Part shown: positions 43,997-55,994 of the stretch, one piece after another
How positions within the stretch are numbered: position 1 is the stretch's first letter
Layout of the letters: each line of letters begins with the position of its first letter
Source of the DNA: Acrasis kona
Taxonomy: Eukaryota; Heterolobosea; Eutetramitea; Acrasida; Acrasidae
Length of the DNA stretch: 64,000 nt
Direction: 5' to 3'
Assembly: GCA_026419775.2 (NCBI GenBank)
Contig: JAOPGA020000496.1
Span: forward strand, 117,096 to 181,095
Notes under the pieces: model-generated
Database searches by the model: none
What the model saw: only the letters and a program-made list of their open reading frames with translations
What the model was told of the DNA's origin: nothing
Translations under genes and position numbers: made by a program

Positions 43997-45493
43997 TTAG
44001 TCCATTTCAATATCCATCACATCAAGCTGCAACAATTGTGCATCAAAAGGCATGCCATCAGGGTTCAATAATGATGCCATTGAGGGAACAGTTCTTCCAA
44101 AATCACTGTGGACAAACTCCTTGACATACGCTCCGGCACTTGTTGTCAAATCAACAACCATATAGTGATCGTTAACTCTTTGAATAACATTAATGCAATG
44201 GACAATCTTCTCACGAATGGCAGCGCTTCTTCTATGTAGCACGCGCACTGGTGTGTTTTGTTTTATCACCAAATCCACAGTTCCGTTAAGTGCCTGTACT
44301 GCCTTATCTGTTATAAGGCCACTAGACCAAATTACCGCTCTGTATCTTTTGCGCTTCTCCGTAGCACCTGCATGCATCTCTTTGCTTCTGGTGTTATCGT
44401 GCCATAGTTTTAAAGTATGTACTTTTACAGATTCTCCTTGATTAATCTTATTCATCGCGTCGTCTAGTTGCTGCTGAGTAATGCTTAAACTCTTTTTTGG
44501 ATTCGTCATACAGAAAACAAAGGGACGACCTTTTCCTAACATTCTAACATCACGATCTTCTCTTCCTGCAGAATCAAATTTATGTGAATCACAGTCTACT
44601 AGAGGTAGAAGGTGCTCGCTAATGTGTTCCTCTACACTTGAAGAGGCGTTGGGGTCGCCTTCTTCCTCATCTTGTTCGCTTCTATTGTTCTTGATGAGCC
44701 ATGGACTTTGTGGGAGATCTCTTTCTAGTTTAATGTAGTTTCCAGAAATATAGATTGGTTCATGGACACCCTTCATTACACAAGTTGTTTCTATTTGTTG
44801 TTGAGCGTCTATTGAAGGCACTGGATATGATTTGAGTAAAGATTCTAAATTATCGTTTTTTAAGGCCTGTTCAATTTCCTTCATTCCTGTTGGCTTCCTG
44901 GTGCGCCTTCTTTTGCGTTCTGGTTCTTGTGTTTCTTCAGAGGAGCTGGTTTCTTTCAATTGAATGTCTAGACGCATTGTAGGGTTGTTACTTCGAAGAA
45001 CGTTAAATGGTTTAACAGTTTGATTTATAATGCTTTCGTTCTTTGATTGAACTTGCTTTTTAAGGATTGATAAGATTGTGCTTTTGATGGTCCTCTTGCG
45101 ATCAGTCTTGGTTTTAAAGGAAATACCCAGTTTTTGTTGAATGTGTAAATTTAAAATGTGGTCACGTAACAGCAGTTCCAATGGAAGGAGCAAAGCAATT
45201 CCAAACTCAGATGCTGTAAACTCGTAAAGAGATAATTCTTTGATCGCAAGTTCCGGAATTATTCTGAAAAGGTAGTCATCTCTGAAAATGTTATGACACA
45301 AGATACAACTCTTTGATATGGTCGATAGGTCAAATTCTGCATGTATCATATTGAACTTCTTCATATTTTCTATAATGCTCTCCTCCTTGGAGTCATACAG
45401 GGTTTGGTCAACACACTGGGACATATGTAGTACACATCTCACACAGCACCCTCTGGCGAAGGCTTCTTCAGCCACATTCCGTGTGTATGACAT
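43997..45493 (-). CDS. PUS10: tRNA pseudouridine synthase PUS10
   Basis: 498 residues, intronless. The N-terminal THUMP-like part has paired cysteines (RGCCVRCVLHM, SKSCILCHNIF), a zinc-binding feature of PUS10. The catalytic C-terminal half has EPIYISGNYIKLERDLPQSPW, the active-site aspartate region FDSAGREDRDVRMLGKGRPF and the closing motif YVKEFVHSDFGRTVPSMASLL. PUS10 makes pseudouridine at positions 54/55 of some tRNAs; in animals it also has a nuclear role. A basic, Ser/Glu-rich linker (bases about 44860-44950) separates the halves. It shares a 57-bp intergenic space with RAD54B on the other strand. Confidence 0.9.
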   Translation of the reverse strand: MSYTRNVAEEAFARGCCVRCVLHMSQCVDQTLYDSKEESIIENMKKFNMIHAEFDLSTISKSCILCHNIFRDDYLFRIIPELAIKELSLYEFTASEFGIALLLPLELLLRDHILNLHIQQKLGISFKTKTDRKRTIKSTILSILKKQVQSKNESIINQTVKPFNVLRSNNPTMRLDIQLKETSSSEETQEPERKRRRTRKPTGMKEIEQALKNDNLESLLKSYPVPSIDAQQQIETTCVMKGVHEPIYISGNYIKLERDLPQSPWLIKNNRSEQDEEEGDPNASSSVEEHISEHLLPLVDCDSHKFDSAGREDRDVRMLGKGRPFVFCMTNPKKSLSITQQQLDDAMNKINQGESVKVHTLKLWHDNTRSKEMHAGATEKRKRYRAVIWSSGLITDKAVQALNGTVDLVIKQNTPVRVLHRRSAAIREKIVHCINVIQRVNDHYMVVDLTTSAGAYVKEFVHSDFGRTVPSMASLLNPDGMPFDAQLLQLDVMDIEMD

Positions 45494-45550
45494 CCTGGTT
45501 GAAGTTGGGTTGACGCTGAATCAATTTCCAGCTTTGAATCGAACTAAACA
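45494..45550. promoter_or_regulatory. 57-bp divergent promoter between PUS10 and RAD54B
   Basis: The two start codons face away from each other with only 57 bp between them, so core promoters and both leaders must fit in this space or overlap the neighbouring coding region. No TATA element is visible. The function as a shared promoter is inferred from geometry alone. Confidence 0.5.
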
Positions 45551-48310
45551 ATGTCAAGTGCAACACGGAAGCCTTTCGTCTCACCTGTTGTGAATAAACC
45601 ATTCAAATCACCAGTAATAAAACCAAAAGGAACAACAAGCAAGGACGAAGAGAAGCTAAAAGAAAAGCCAAAAGAAACCAAAGATGCAACTTCAAGTACA
45701 ACAGAAACAACAAAAAAAGCATTTGTATCCCCAGCGGCTGCCAAGAATCCAACATTTAAACCTCCCACTACCAGTAAACCTGTGGCCAAGACAAAATCTG
45801 CTGCAAAAGAAGAGAAGGTCGAGGTAGAAGGAGAGCCATCAGAGTTTCTATCCATTTGGAACGTTATGTATGCCAAGAGATCAAACAAAAAGCATAAATC
45901 ATATGATGACGGCATACTGCTGGTGAAAGAAAAAAGGTACATTTTGCATGATACTAGTGGAAAAGTCGTCGTACAAAAGATTGTGTCGAAAACAATAGAC
46001 AATCTTAGAGAGGTAATGATTCAAGTACTTTAAAAAGACTCACAATTATAGGGTGATGTTGTTGAAATTGGTGCCAAGGAAGTAGAATTCATGTCAAAAA
46101 TTAAAGAGGAAGATTACATTAGTGGAAAAGTCTTTTTGCAGTTCCAAACACCAGTTGTGGCCACAAAAGCAAAACCGAAAGCATCAAAGATGACAGCAAC
46201 AAAATTCAAAGCACACGATCCTAACCAAGTAATCTCCGAAGTAGTCAGGGAGGAAACAAAAACAAAAGCACCAGATGGAACCATACTACTAAATCCTGGA
46301 CACTCTGATGATCTTCACGACGTTTACATTGATTACTTTTTGGCAAAATCCCTCCGTGATCATCAAGTAGAAGGAGTCAAGTTTATGTATCAATGTGTGA
46401 TGGGAGAGCGATCGTTCCAAGGAAGGGGCTGCCTATTAGCCGACGAAATGGGTTTAGGTAAAACTCTACAGAGCATTAGCATCATGTGGACACTTCTCAA
46501 CAGAGGTCCAAATGGACATCCCATTGCCAAAAAGTGCATCATTGTAACCAACTCATCCCTGGTCAACAATTGGAAGAATGAAGTGAAGAAGTGGTTGGGC
46601 ATGAGATTAACACCACTTGTGTGCGTGGCCAAGAGCGGTAAATTAACACCAACACAAACCCTAGCAGAGTTTAAATCGGGGTACCACAAATGTTTGATCA
46701 TCTCCTACGATCTATGCTCAAGATATTCGGAGGAACTCCAAGCGTGCAAGTGTGATTTATTGATTTGCGACGAGGCCCACAAATTAAAAAACAACAACAT
46801 TAAAATCTTTCAAGCCCTTAAAAACCTCAACACGCCACGCAGAATCGCATTGAGCGGAACTCCCATGCAAAATGATCTTGGAGAATTTTTTTGCATTGTT
46901 GATTTTATCAATCCTGGTTTATTAGGAGAAGCCAATACGTTCAAATCACTATTTACCGATCCCATCAACAAGAGCAGAGAACCAGACGCCAAGCCAGAAA
47001 CAAAAAGAACCGGTTTGGCCCGAAATCAAAAACTAAACGAATTAGTGAGCGAATTTGTGTTGAGACGCACACAAGAGTTACTAACCAAACATTTACCTCC
47101 CAAAACAGAAATGTTGGTATTTTGTAAATTGAATCAATTACAAGAAAAGTTGTATAAGCACTTTGTAAAGAGCAAATACATGTATCAATTGTTATCCAGT
47201 GGAGAAAAGAGCGGGAAAGGTAGACACGCATTGTCTTGCATTCAAAATTTGAAGAAATTGTTGACACATCCCGATATGATTTACAATGCATTGGTGAAAG
47301 ATGATACCGTCGACTCCGACGATGAGGAAGATGAGGATTACGATCGCAGAGAACGACTCAAAGAAACATGGGCTGGTGCATTGGAATTATTCCCTTCTGA
47401 TTACAATTCAAAAGTATTCGATTCGCATTTATCTGGCAAGATGCAATTGCTAGAAAAGATTCTACATGAAAGTCACAAGAAGGGAGATAAAGTAGTAGTG
47501 GTTAGTAATTTCACATCCATTTTGAATCAAATCGAAAGACTTTGTAAAAAATCAGATTTTGAATTTGTAAGATTGGACGGGTCTACGCCAAGCGATAAGA
47601 GAATGCCAATTGTAGATGCATTCAATTCTAATAAAAATAACGAATTTATCTTTTTACTGAGCAGCAAGGCAGGTGGCACTGGTTTGAATTTAATAGGTGC
47701 CAACCGGTTGATTCTATTTGATCCTGATTGGAATCCAAGTAACGATCATCAAGCCATGGCTCGTGTATGGAGAGATGGTCAAAAGAAGAGCGTGTTTATT
47801 TATCGATTCATGTGCACTGGTACAATCGAAGAAAAGATATTCCAACGCCAAATTGTAAAGACTGGCTTGAGTAAAACGGTTGTTGATGACAAGAGCATGA
47901 ATAAAGCTGCATTTAGTCGTGAAGAACTAAAAGCATTGTTTGGTTATAACGAAGAAACAAAATGTGATACTTTTGGTGACGAGGCCGATGATGTAAACGT
48001 TTATGAGTTGGTACGTGGCGTTGATGATGTACTGTCAAAAGCAGTTGTCGACAACAATTTGGTGTCGTTTGTAAAGATTAGTAATAGTAAAGAGGAGGAT
48101 GCTGCAATTTTAAAAAATAGTATCAACACAAATGATGCTGAAGAAGTTGTGGATGTGGATGGAGAGGAAGATAAAGAGATGAGTGATGATCAAGATGCGA
48201 AAAGTGATGGCGCTCAAAGCGAGGGAGAGGAGTATAGTTTTGAACAAGAGGAGACACCAAAAAAGAAGAGGAAGATTGAAGAAGCTTCCGACGATTCTGA
48301 TTCTGATTAA
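45551..48310 (+). CDS. RAD54B: RAD54B-like SNF2 DNA translocase
   Basis: Exons 45551-46012 and 46052-48310 (39-bp intron) give 906 residues. A Lys/Pro/Ser-rich N-terminus is followed by the RAD54B-type domain (SIWNVMYAKRSNKKHKSYDD). The SNF2 motor has motif I LADEMGLGKTLQSI, motif II LLICDEAHKLKN, motif III ALSGTPMQNDLGEFF, and in the second lobe SSKAGGTGLNLIGANRLIL and DPDWNPSNDHQAMARVWRDG. The C-terminus is strongly acidic and ends with a Lys-Lys-Lys-Arg-Lys nuclear signal. Family members move along duplex DNA with Rad51 during homologous recombination. The N-terminal domain is why RAD54B is chosen over RAD54. Confidence 0.9.
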
Positions 48311-48402
48311 ATCATAAATAAAGCTTACGATGTTCACTCCCGTTGTTTTTGTATTGATCCATTTTGTAAACTTTGTATTTCACAAAAAACACAATAAAAC
48401 AA

Positions 48403-49677
48403 ATGAGACATAGTCATCAAGCAAGTTCAAAGCAGTCAGGATCATCACGTCAAGTTAATTACTTTGTAGCTGCTGAAGCCAACACTATTAACCATGTGGT
48501 TCCATCACATCACAATCAGTCAAGTCCCTCAACACAAGACACGCACTCACAAAGCAGTCAAGTTGTTCACACTTGTGCTATTTGCCAAAGCGATATCAAG
48601 AATCCTTGTAACAACGACGGATGTGATCATACATTCTGTACTGAGTGTATTCATAACTGGAGTTTAACATCACCAACCTGTCCAGTGTGTCGCAAATCAT
48701 TCACACACACAACAACCAAAGGATGCCAGCCCGTAAAAATACCATTACCAAATCACAACCTACTGAGCACTAGTAATATCACACTTCACATTTCCCAAGT
48801 TGATGACACCATGAGAAGGATGGAGCTACGAGATCTAGTAACAGATATAATGGGAGGAAATTCTACAGGCGGTGAATATCACATTAGAACATTACTGGAA
48901 ATTGTAAGACTAGTTCCAAACCGCAAGCAATCAAACTATGATCAACTAGTTTCTCTAGCAGAAAAAGTCATTACAAACATGCAACTAGTACAACTCCTTG
49001 ATGAGCTTGAATGCTATTTGATTACAAAGATTCAACGCAAGATTTCAAGCATACCACTCACTCCATGTCAGCACTCAACAAGAATTGGTCGCATCGTACA
49101 AGTACTAGACACTTTTGAAAACGAAAACCAATGTGAAGTAATTGACATTAAGCGACGCCTAAGATCCATTTTAAACTTTCATCTGGAGTGCGAACATCAA
49201 TTAACTAACTGGACAGAAAAGATGTCACTTTCTGAAGAGCAGAGAACAGAAGCACTAGAGTTGATCATCCATCAGAACATGTTGAAGGACAGCTCACCTG
49301 CCATTCTACTATTGACCTACTACAACTACAAAAGATGCGATAAAGAATCAACTCCGCACCTACAGGATGAATTATTCTGCGATTTTGCACCAATCATCAC
49401 ACAACAATCACATGATCAATGCACCATAGTAATCAGAAATATTAAAGTTGGTTGCAACAACCTTGTGAGAGCTAGAAGACAAACAGAGTTGAGATTAAAT
49501 GTAATTGCTGATGTAATGCAAGCTATCCGCCAAGAAATCAAATACACCAAGTTGAAGTCTGAGATATACCATGGAGGAAGAAGTAGAAAAATTCCGAACA
49601 ATGAGCAACCAATTAGAAGAGAGATTGAGTTCAGACACATTCGTGTCAATCCTAATAATACATTTACTTCTGAATAA
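48403..49677 (+). CDS. RING-finger E3 ligase-like protein
   Basis: 424 residues, intronless; ATG at 48403 is the first in frame. A Ser/Gln/His-rich N-terminus of about 65 residues precedes a C3HC4 RING (residues about 67-110): CAIC, then C-D-H-T-F-C, CIHNW and CPVC. The RING resembles the TOPORS type. The rest (about 130-420) is alpha-helical without a named domain and rich in Leu, Arg and Gln; paired Cys/His are lacking there. By family rule the RING recruits an E2 enzyme for ubiquitin transfer; the substrate is unknown. Localisation cannot be inferred. Confidence 0.8.
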   Translation: MRHSHQASSKQSGSSRQVNYFVAAEANTINHVVPSHHNQSSPSTQDTHSQSSQVVHTCAICQSDIKNPCNNDGCDHTFCTECIHNWSLTSPTCPVCRKSFTHTTTKGCQPVKIPLPNHNLLSTSNITLHISQVDDTMRRMELRDLVTDIMGGNSTGGEYHIRTLLEIVRLVPNRKQSNYDQLVSLAEKVITNMQLVQLLDELECYLITKIQRKISSIPLTPCQHSTRIGRIVQVLDTFENENQCEVIDIKRRLRSILNFHLECEHQLTNWTEKMSLSEEQRTEALELIIHQNMLKDSSPAILLLTYYNYKRCDKESTPHLQDELFCDFAPIITQQSHDQCTIVIRNIKVGCNNLVRARRQTELRLNVIADVMQAIRQEIKYTKLKSEIYHGGRSRKIPNNEQPIRREIEFRHIRVNPNNTFTSE

Positions 49678-49792
49678 AGATTTTTTTTATCAACCATCTT
49701 ATTCTCCAATATTTCGCCGAAACTCGAACTCCGAATATTTTAAATTTGACGCCGAATGTTTTAAAGTTGACGATCAATAGTTCTGCAAAACC

Positions 49793-50197
49793 ATGAAGTT
49801 TGTTCTATACCTATTGCTGTTATGCGCAGCAGCATTGTGTGTTGAGAGAGGTCAGTTGCAACATATTGTTCTATTCAAATACAAGGAGACAACAACACAA
49901 GATCAAAAATTCAAGATGATGAAGGGTTTAGTGAACCTCAAAGATAGGTGCACCAAGCCAGACGGTAAAAAATATATCCTCGCAGCATCTGCAGGTCTAC
50001 AAAACAGTGGAGAGAAGTTTGATAAGGGTCTAGAGCAAGGATTTGTATTGACCTTCAGCAACTCATACGATAGAGACTACTTTGTGGGTTTAAACAAAAC
50101 TGCTCCTTATGATAGAGTCCACCAAGATTACATCAAGGAAGTATCCCAACTTGTGAGCGATGTTTTGGTATTTGACTTCAATGTCCTCCTAAATTAA
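49793..50197 (+). CDS. Secreted Dabb (stress-responsive A/B barrel) domain protein
   Basis: 134 residues with a clear signal peptide (MKFVLYLLLLCAAALCVERG). The mature part is one Dabb ferredoxin-like domain: the start strand QLQHIVLFKYKE, a helix with MMKGLVNLKDRC, the strand GLEQGFVLTFSNSYDRDYF and a C-terminal VHQDYIKEV. Dabb proteins form dimeric alpha/beta barrels and are often stress-induced; enzyme activity is not established for most. Secreted forms are less usual than cytosolic ones. No catalytic residue can be named. Confidence 0.8.
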   Translation: MKFVLYLLLLCAAALCVERGQLQHIVLFKYKETTTQDQKFKMMKGLVNLKDRCTKPDGKKYILAASAGLQNSGEKFDKGLEQGFVLTFSNSYDRDYFVGLNKTAPYDRVHQDYIKEVSQLVSDVLVFDFNVLLN

Positions 50198-50417
50198 AAT
50201 GTCATTACCAATTTCTTCTTGTTTTTGAGCTAATTGTTGTTTCTAACACTCTCACTTGTTCACTTTTTAAAACTAATTCACAGTGTGACAAGCACGAACG
50301 ACATAATAAAGTCAATTTGCTGATCAAGAACAATAAAACGAGCTAAATTGGATGTTCGATGTTGTCAACATCTAACGCAAGAAGAGGGATGCATAGTATG
50401 ACTAATTCAAAATTTGT

Positions 50418-51218
50418 TTATTGACCACGGGGTCTACAGTTACCACTCCTACGACAATTGAGATTAGAACGGGCCATATTACCTCCTGATTCAATTTGTG
50501 ACTCATTACCCTCTAACTCCTCCCCAGCAACCACTGACAAACTCAAACCGTAGGGATTAACCTCTCTTGAGTCGAACACTGCAGCATTATTGAGGGTTGA
50601 GCATGAAGCTGCAACTGAGCCAGCACATGTGCGAGCATATCCGATACTCAGATACAGCATTTCAATGTTGAGGTCTACTGCTTTTTGTAGTCCTGAGGTT
50701 AAATTGTATGTATTCTCGTTGTTTGAAATGGGATATTTGATGAAACCAAATCCTTGGATTCCAAGGATATCAGGTTCGTAGTATGGGCATGTACTGTCAT
50801 AAACTTCTTCAAATGGTCGCATGGTTGCAACGACATTGAACATTACATACTTGAGGTAGTCGGAATAGTCAACAAGTGGTGTCTTGGTTTGCCAATTAAT
50901 CATGACAAAGTTCGAGAACAACAGGTTGGCCGATTCAATTTTCTTGCCTCTGAGTGATGAGATGTTGTATGCAACTTCAATTGAGTAAACTGGGTCATTG
51001 GGATCGAAATAGTAATAGTAACCGGGCTTTGCTGTGTGGTTGGTGCTGCTGTGTTGTTGTCTACATTGGAAGCCATAGTAGGGGTATCCATTCTCAGGAG
51101 TGTTCATGAAGCTGTAGAACTCTCTGTCCTTGACGATGGGTAAGTTGAAGAGTTCTGCATTGCATACTGTATATACAGAGAAGACTGCTGCCACTGCTAG
51201 TAAGTACTTACTGATCAT
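50418..51218 (-). CDS. Secreted protein of unknown function, 266 aa
   Basis: ATG at 51218; the signal peptide is MISKYLLAVAAVFSVYTVCNA. The mature protein is Tyr/Asn-rich with several N-glycosylation sequons (NHT, NIS, NLT, NES) and six or more cysteines, including a C-terminal Asn/Arg/Cys-rich tail (NLNCRRSGNCRPRG). It is predicted all-beta. No family is recognised. It probably acts outside the cell or in the phagosome, but that is only from the signal peptide. A TATAAATAG element lies about 42 bp upstream of the start (51260-51270). Confidence 0.7.
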   Translation of the reverse strand: MISKYLLAVAAVFSVYTVCNAELFNLPIVKDREFYSFMNTPENGYPYYGFQCRQQHSSTNHTAKPGYYYYFDPNDPVYSIEVAYNISSLRGKKIESANLLFSNFVMINWQTKTPLVDYSDYLKYVMFNVVATMRPFEEVYDSTCPYYEPDILGIQGFGFIKYPISNNENTYNLTSGLQKAVDLNIEMLYLSIGYARTCAGSVAASCSTLNNAAVFDSREVNPYGLSLSVVAGEELEGNESQIESGGNMARSNLNCRRSGNCRPRGQ

Positions 51219-51833
51219 GTTTTTATTTGTTTTATGTCATATACTTCAAAACTCTGAACTATTTATATTGTTAGAGACTTGCCTTCTTTGTACATACCAG
51301 TTGGTCTAGTTCATACATGGTAAGCTGTTCTTTTCTGAAATAAACGCAATGGTACGTAACTTGTGGATTTCCTTATTTGTCAAGTGTCTTTATGAAATAA
51401 AATTACTGGTACTTTAGCTTTTCCTCGTTTTTATCATTCAATCAGTACACTTCAAAGTGAAACTGGTTCTAAATAAATTGTAAAAGAGAGAAAAACTAAA
51501 TACATTACACTATCCTCTTGGACGCCAAAAGTTTCAATACTGCTGTGATTGAACATCAAGCTTCAAGTATTTTTCTCACCACACCAACTCAACTGAGCTA
51601 GCTTCAGAATATGAGAGTATGTTATGCTCTATGTTATTTTTGAATATCATAAAGTATCCTGAATTATCAAACAATAAGTAATATTTTGGCCAGGCGCAGA
51701 ATTAAAGGCGAGTTGACAGAGTCCCTCTCTTTGCAAATTTTTGAAGTCGACGTGTCAAGAATGACACGTGACACTTTTTGATTTGAGAATAATTGATAAT
51801 TGGTGAGACTCACCACAATTCAAGAGACCCAAC
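51219..51833. other. 615-bp intergenic promoter region
   Basis: This divergent space holds a TATAAATAG box for the minus-strand secreted protein (51260-51270). I see no ORF, RNA gene or repeat in the rest. The last about 100 bp before 51834 contain GTCAAGAATGACACGTGACAC, a short imperfect palindrome around CACGTG (E-box-like). That could be a regulatory site for the villidin gene, but no factor can be named. Confidence 0.4.
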
Positions 51834-54800
51834 ATGAATCGACGAAGGACTGTTATGGGCAGACATAGCAAGTTCAGTGCTGTCCAAGGAAAGAAATGGG
51901 AGAGGAGCAAGGTACACGAAAATTTGAAAGTAGGGTCCGGTCACAAACTTTCATCAATCATTAAAACAAATGGTGATCTGTTTGCTATACCATATGAGGC
52001 CGCTGGAGGCGTCATGGCGTTTCATCAAGTTGATGAGTAAGTACCCAAGTTTACTACAATTTTAACCTTGAAGTTTCGTAAGATGGAGTCAAGACCCAAG
52101 CGCGAAGGAGTTTCCATCTCTAATTCGAGCACATCCTAAACCCATTTCCGATTTCGAATTTTGTCCACATGCTGACCACAATAGGATTCTCGCCACAACT
52201 TCGGCGGATGAAACTGTGAAACTATGGGACCTAGACTTGAACCAAAAAGAAAATTCAACACCAAAAATTGAACTAAGCCAAGAAGGGTCTCTTGGTATAC
52301 CGAACATTGTTAGGTTAGTTGATTGAATGGTATTTTTATTTACCTTTAGATTCCACCCTCTAGTGGCTAACATGTTGTATACTTGTCAGAGCAACATGAT
52401 TCATTTTTGGGATTATGAGCACGGAAAGAAATTGTTCTCATTTGAGCACATGAAAGGACAGGGGCAATGCATGAGCACTGATTTTATGATTAATTATCTG
52501 GACGGTTGTGGTGATGTCATGCTGACAGGTTCATCCGATAAAATGGCTCGCATCTGGGATATAAGATCAAATCAAAACAAGGTAAATTGATCATGAATTT
52601 ATATTAACTTACGACAAGGTGGCAGAAGTGGAGGCCCATGGAAGTTTGAAGCCATACACAATTCTTTCAGTCGGTCGCTCTTCTCAACTTTTGTTCTCTG
52701 TTGGTTTCTCAAAATCAGGATCAAGAGAGTACGCTTTATGGGACGTTAGGAAGGTGCAGGAAGAATTGCAAAGAGTAACAATTGATAATAGTGCCAGTGT
52801 CATGAATCCGTTTTATGACCAAGATACTCATTTGCTATATTTGGCTGGTAGAGGTGATGGAAACATTCGCTATTATGAAATTGATGATTCAAACACAAAG
52901 TTCTTGTATATAAGTGAGTATCAATCCGAACAACCACAAGCAGGTATTGCAATGATGCCAAAGACGAGCGTAGACGTCAACAAATTCGAATTATCCAGAT
53001 TCCTAAAACTTTGTCCAGACAACACAGCTCATCCCATCTCCTTCGGTGTAAGTCAAACATTATTTCCATCCTACAAAATCAAATTAGGTTCTTAGAAAAG
53101 ATAATATCGAAGGATACTTTCAAGAAGACATTTATCCTGATACCTGGAACTTGAAGACCACCATGTCCATTCAACAATTTAATTCAGGTCAACTCGCACC
53201 ACCAAAAAGAATATCTTTGAAACCAGAGGACAAAGTCAGCATATATGACGTACCAGTAGAACAAGGAGGAAAAGAGAGACCCGCACAGGACATCTCCATC
53301 CAAGCACTTCACTCTCCTTCGCTTGCTGTTTCACCGACCGCATTGGACGATTCCTTAACAATGGTCGACATTGGTCAATCCATCAGGAATGCTTCCGTTC
53401 AAAAATCAAAATCAGACGCCAACAATCAATGGTTATCGCTACTATACAAGTTTGGACTCATACTATGGTTATCAATCAAACTCATCGGCTACACGCTCCC
53501 CATCAAACTCTTCAGATTATTCATACCAAAAACAATCAAACCTCCACCTGTGAAAATACACGTAAAGGATGCAAATGATGTTGAATCCATTTCAAAAGTA
53601 GTAGAGTCACTACCACTCACCACAGTTCAAGTTGATCGCAAGACAGGAGAGGCCACCGTCTCAGAACATGCCAACAATTCAGCACAAGTAGATGCCTGTC
53701 GTGGCTTATCGGAGAAATTAATAATCAAACCACATGACTTTCAAAAGAAGCCACACGAAAGAGATGGAGCACTTCCAAGCGTACAAATTGATCCGATCGA
53801 CGTCAAGAAGGGAAGACAACCAATGCTAATGAGAGTCAAAGGAAGAAGAACCACCAGAGTGATTTGGATGCCATGTCGTTGGCAATCCCTCAATCAATAC
53901 GATTCATTCATTCTCGATCTCGGAAACAAGATCTTCCAATTCAACGGAGCGAACGTCAATCGTATGGCGGCCGCCAAAGCACTTGACGTATGCAGCACGA
54001 TCAAATTCAAGGAACGTGGAGGAGACGCACTAGTGTTACTTTTAGTACAAGGCAAGACCCCAGAGAGAAGCGAAGAATTAAAATTCTGCAATTTGTTCTG
54101 GAAGACGGTCGGATGCCAGGACGAAGCCGATTACTTATCCAAATTAGACGCCTCCATCGGAATGGAAATGACCGACGATGAGTTCCCAATCACAGTAGAT
54201 CGTGCACAATTCCTCTACAGAGTCAACTCGGAAGCATTGGAAAATTCGGTAAGAAATCAACAAGAGGACGAACAAGCCTTTTTGGATCGCGTCAAGTGTG
54301 ATTCGTTAGAGATGGTGAATTACCAACCAGATATTCAAAAACAACCCATCCAACCCAGTCACCACTCTCTCTTACCAAAGAATTGTTACTTGTTCGAATC
54401 GCTCTACAGTCACGAAGTATTCGTATGGACAGGCAAACACAGTTCGCTCCAAACAAGATCATGGGCACTCGTATTGGGCAGAGCACTCGCCAATTATCGA
54501 TCGTCGCTACACGGTGGTGAAAACGTTTGCTTCACTCGCATCATTGACTCTGGCGAAAACACAATCTTCAAACAAAAATTCAGCGATTACCCAGCTGAGA
54601 CCATGATCAACACTGGAGTGCAGGAGACCGTTGGTAACATTGCAGAAAAGAAGAAGCAAGAAAAAATCAACGTGAATTTGTTGTTCAAGGGATTGATCAA
54701 TTTGAAAAAGAAACAAGATTTGGAAATTTCATTTCAAGATGCGAGATTGGAGATTTTTAGAATCAAAGCCAACGAAAAGATTTCCATTCCCAAACAACAC

Positions 54801-55973
54801 ATGGTGTTCGATTCCAACGAGACGTACATTATTCAACACACATTTAATCGAATCAAGGGTGGCAAGGATTTGATCACATTGTATTTCTGGCAAGGAAGAG
54901 ATTGTGGTAATAAGGATAAGGGAACGGTCGCTCTTCAGACCATCGAAGTGAGTAAGGAATTCGACAAGAGTGGTCAACCAGAGAATTCGAACGGTTCCAT
55001 AGGAGCGGCAATGGTGGAGCATCAAGTGAGAGTTGAACAAGGAAAGGAGCCGGAAGATTTTTTGAATTTGTTTAAAAATCATTATGTCGTAAAAGATGGC
55101 GCCAATCAGTCGTCTGCTCGATTGTTTGATATTAGGGATGGTGTTGCTGTGGAGTGTCAGAGATCATATCTGGCCATCAATCAGTATGCTTGCTTTGCAT
55201 CTGATGATGGTGCTGTTGTAAAATTATGGTTTGGTAATAAAAGTTCGAATGAGGAGCGCCAATCGGCACGTCTCACTGTTGATAATATCTTGTGCAATAG
55301 ACAAATTCAACAAATTGATGATTTGTGTGATTTTGAATTCTTGTCCGGGACATCGAGTGATGTCTTTGAATTTACTTCCAGTCCTACCGATCCAAATCGT
55401 ACGGTTCGCTCCTATGTTGTGGATGATGCAACCGGTACGTTTACTGTTGATCAAGTACCCATGAGCCAAGAGCACTTGGAGAGCGAAAAGTGTTATTTGG
55501 TGGATGACACTGGTAGGTCGGATACCATGTTCTTATGGGTTGGTCATTTGTGTAATACCTTGTTGAAGAAATTTGCTCTCGAAACTTGTGTCGAATATTC
55601 TCTTGTGAGCAAGCCCAAACAACAACTTTGTGTATTTGAGCACAGAGAACCATGGAATTTCAAAATATTATTCCAGAGTTGGTCTGATGGCGGCAGTACG
55701 TCATCGAAACAGAGACGTAAAAAGTATACACAAAAGGATTTCGACGTCAAGACTGTAGACGTGCAGAGTCAATTAGATGAGTTCAAGACCAAGGAGTACA
55801 GCTACGAAATATTAAAGTCTGGAAGTCTTCCAGAGGGAGTCGATTCAACTCTGTTGGAGATTTATTTGAGTGACCAGGAGTTTGTCAAGGTGTTTGAAAT
55901 GGATAGACAAAAGTTTAACAAGTTGCCAAACTGGCAGAAGGTAAATCACAAGAAGAGAGTAGGTTTGTTCTGA
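51834..55973 (+). CDS. Villidin-like actin-binding protein: coronin propeller, gelsolin repeats, villin headpiece
   Basis: Exons 51834-52036, 52083-52313, 52350-52581, 52619-53047 and 53088-55973 (introns 36-46 bp) encode 1326 residues. Residues 1-370 form a coronin-type WD40 propeller (RHSKFSAVQGKKWER, TSADETVKLWDLD, GSSDKMARIWDIR, FQEDIYPDTWN). The middle has gelsolin-like repeats with the typical F-(V/I)-W-x-G pattern (EVFVWTGKHSS, TLYFWQGRDCG, MFLWVGHLC). The C-terminus (about 1269-1326) is a villin headpiece: LPEGVDSTLLEIYLSDQEF and LPNWQKVNHKKRVGLF. This architecture is known from Dictyostelium villidin. It should bind actin filaments at membranes or endosomes. A hydrophobic patch near 470 (WLSIKLIGYTLPIKLF) is unusual. 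Confidence 0.88.
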
Positions 55974-55994
55974 ATAAAATTTGTATTTGTTGAA

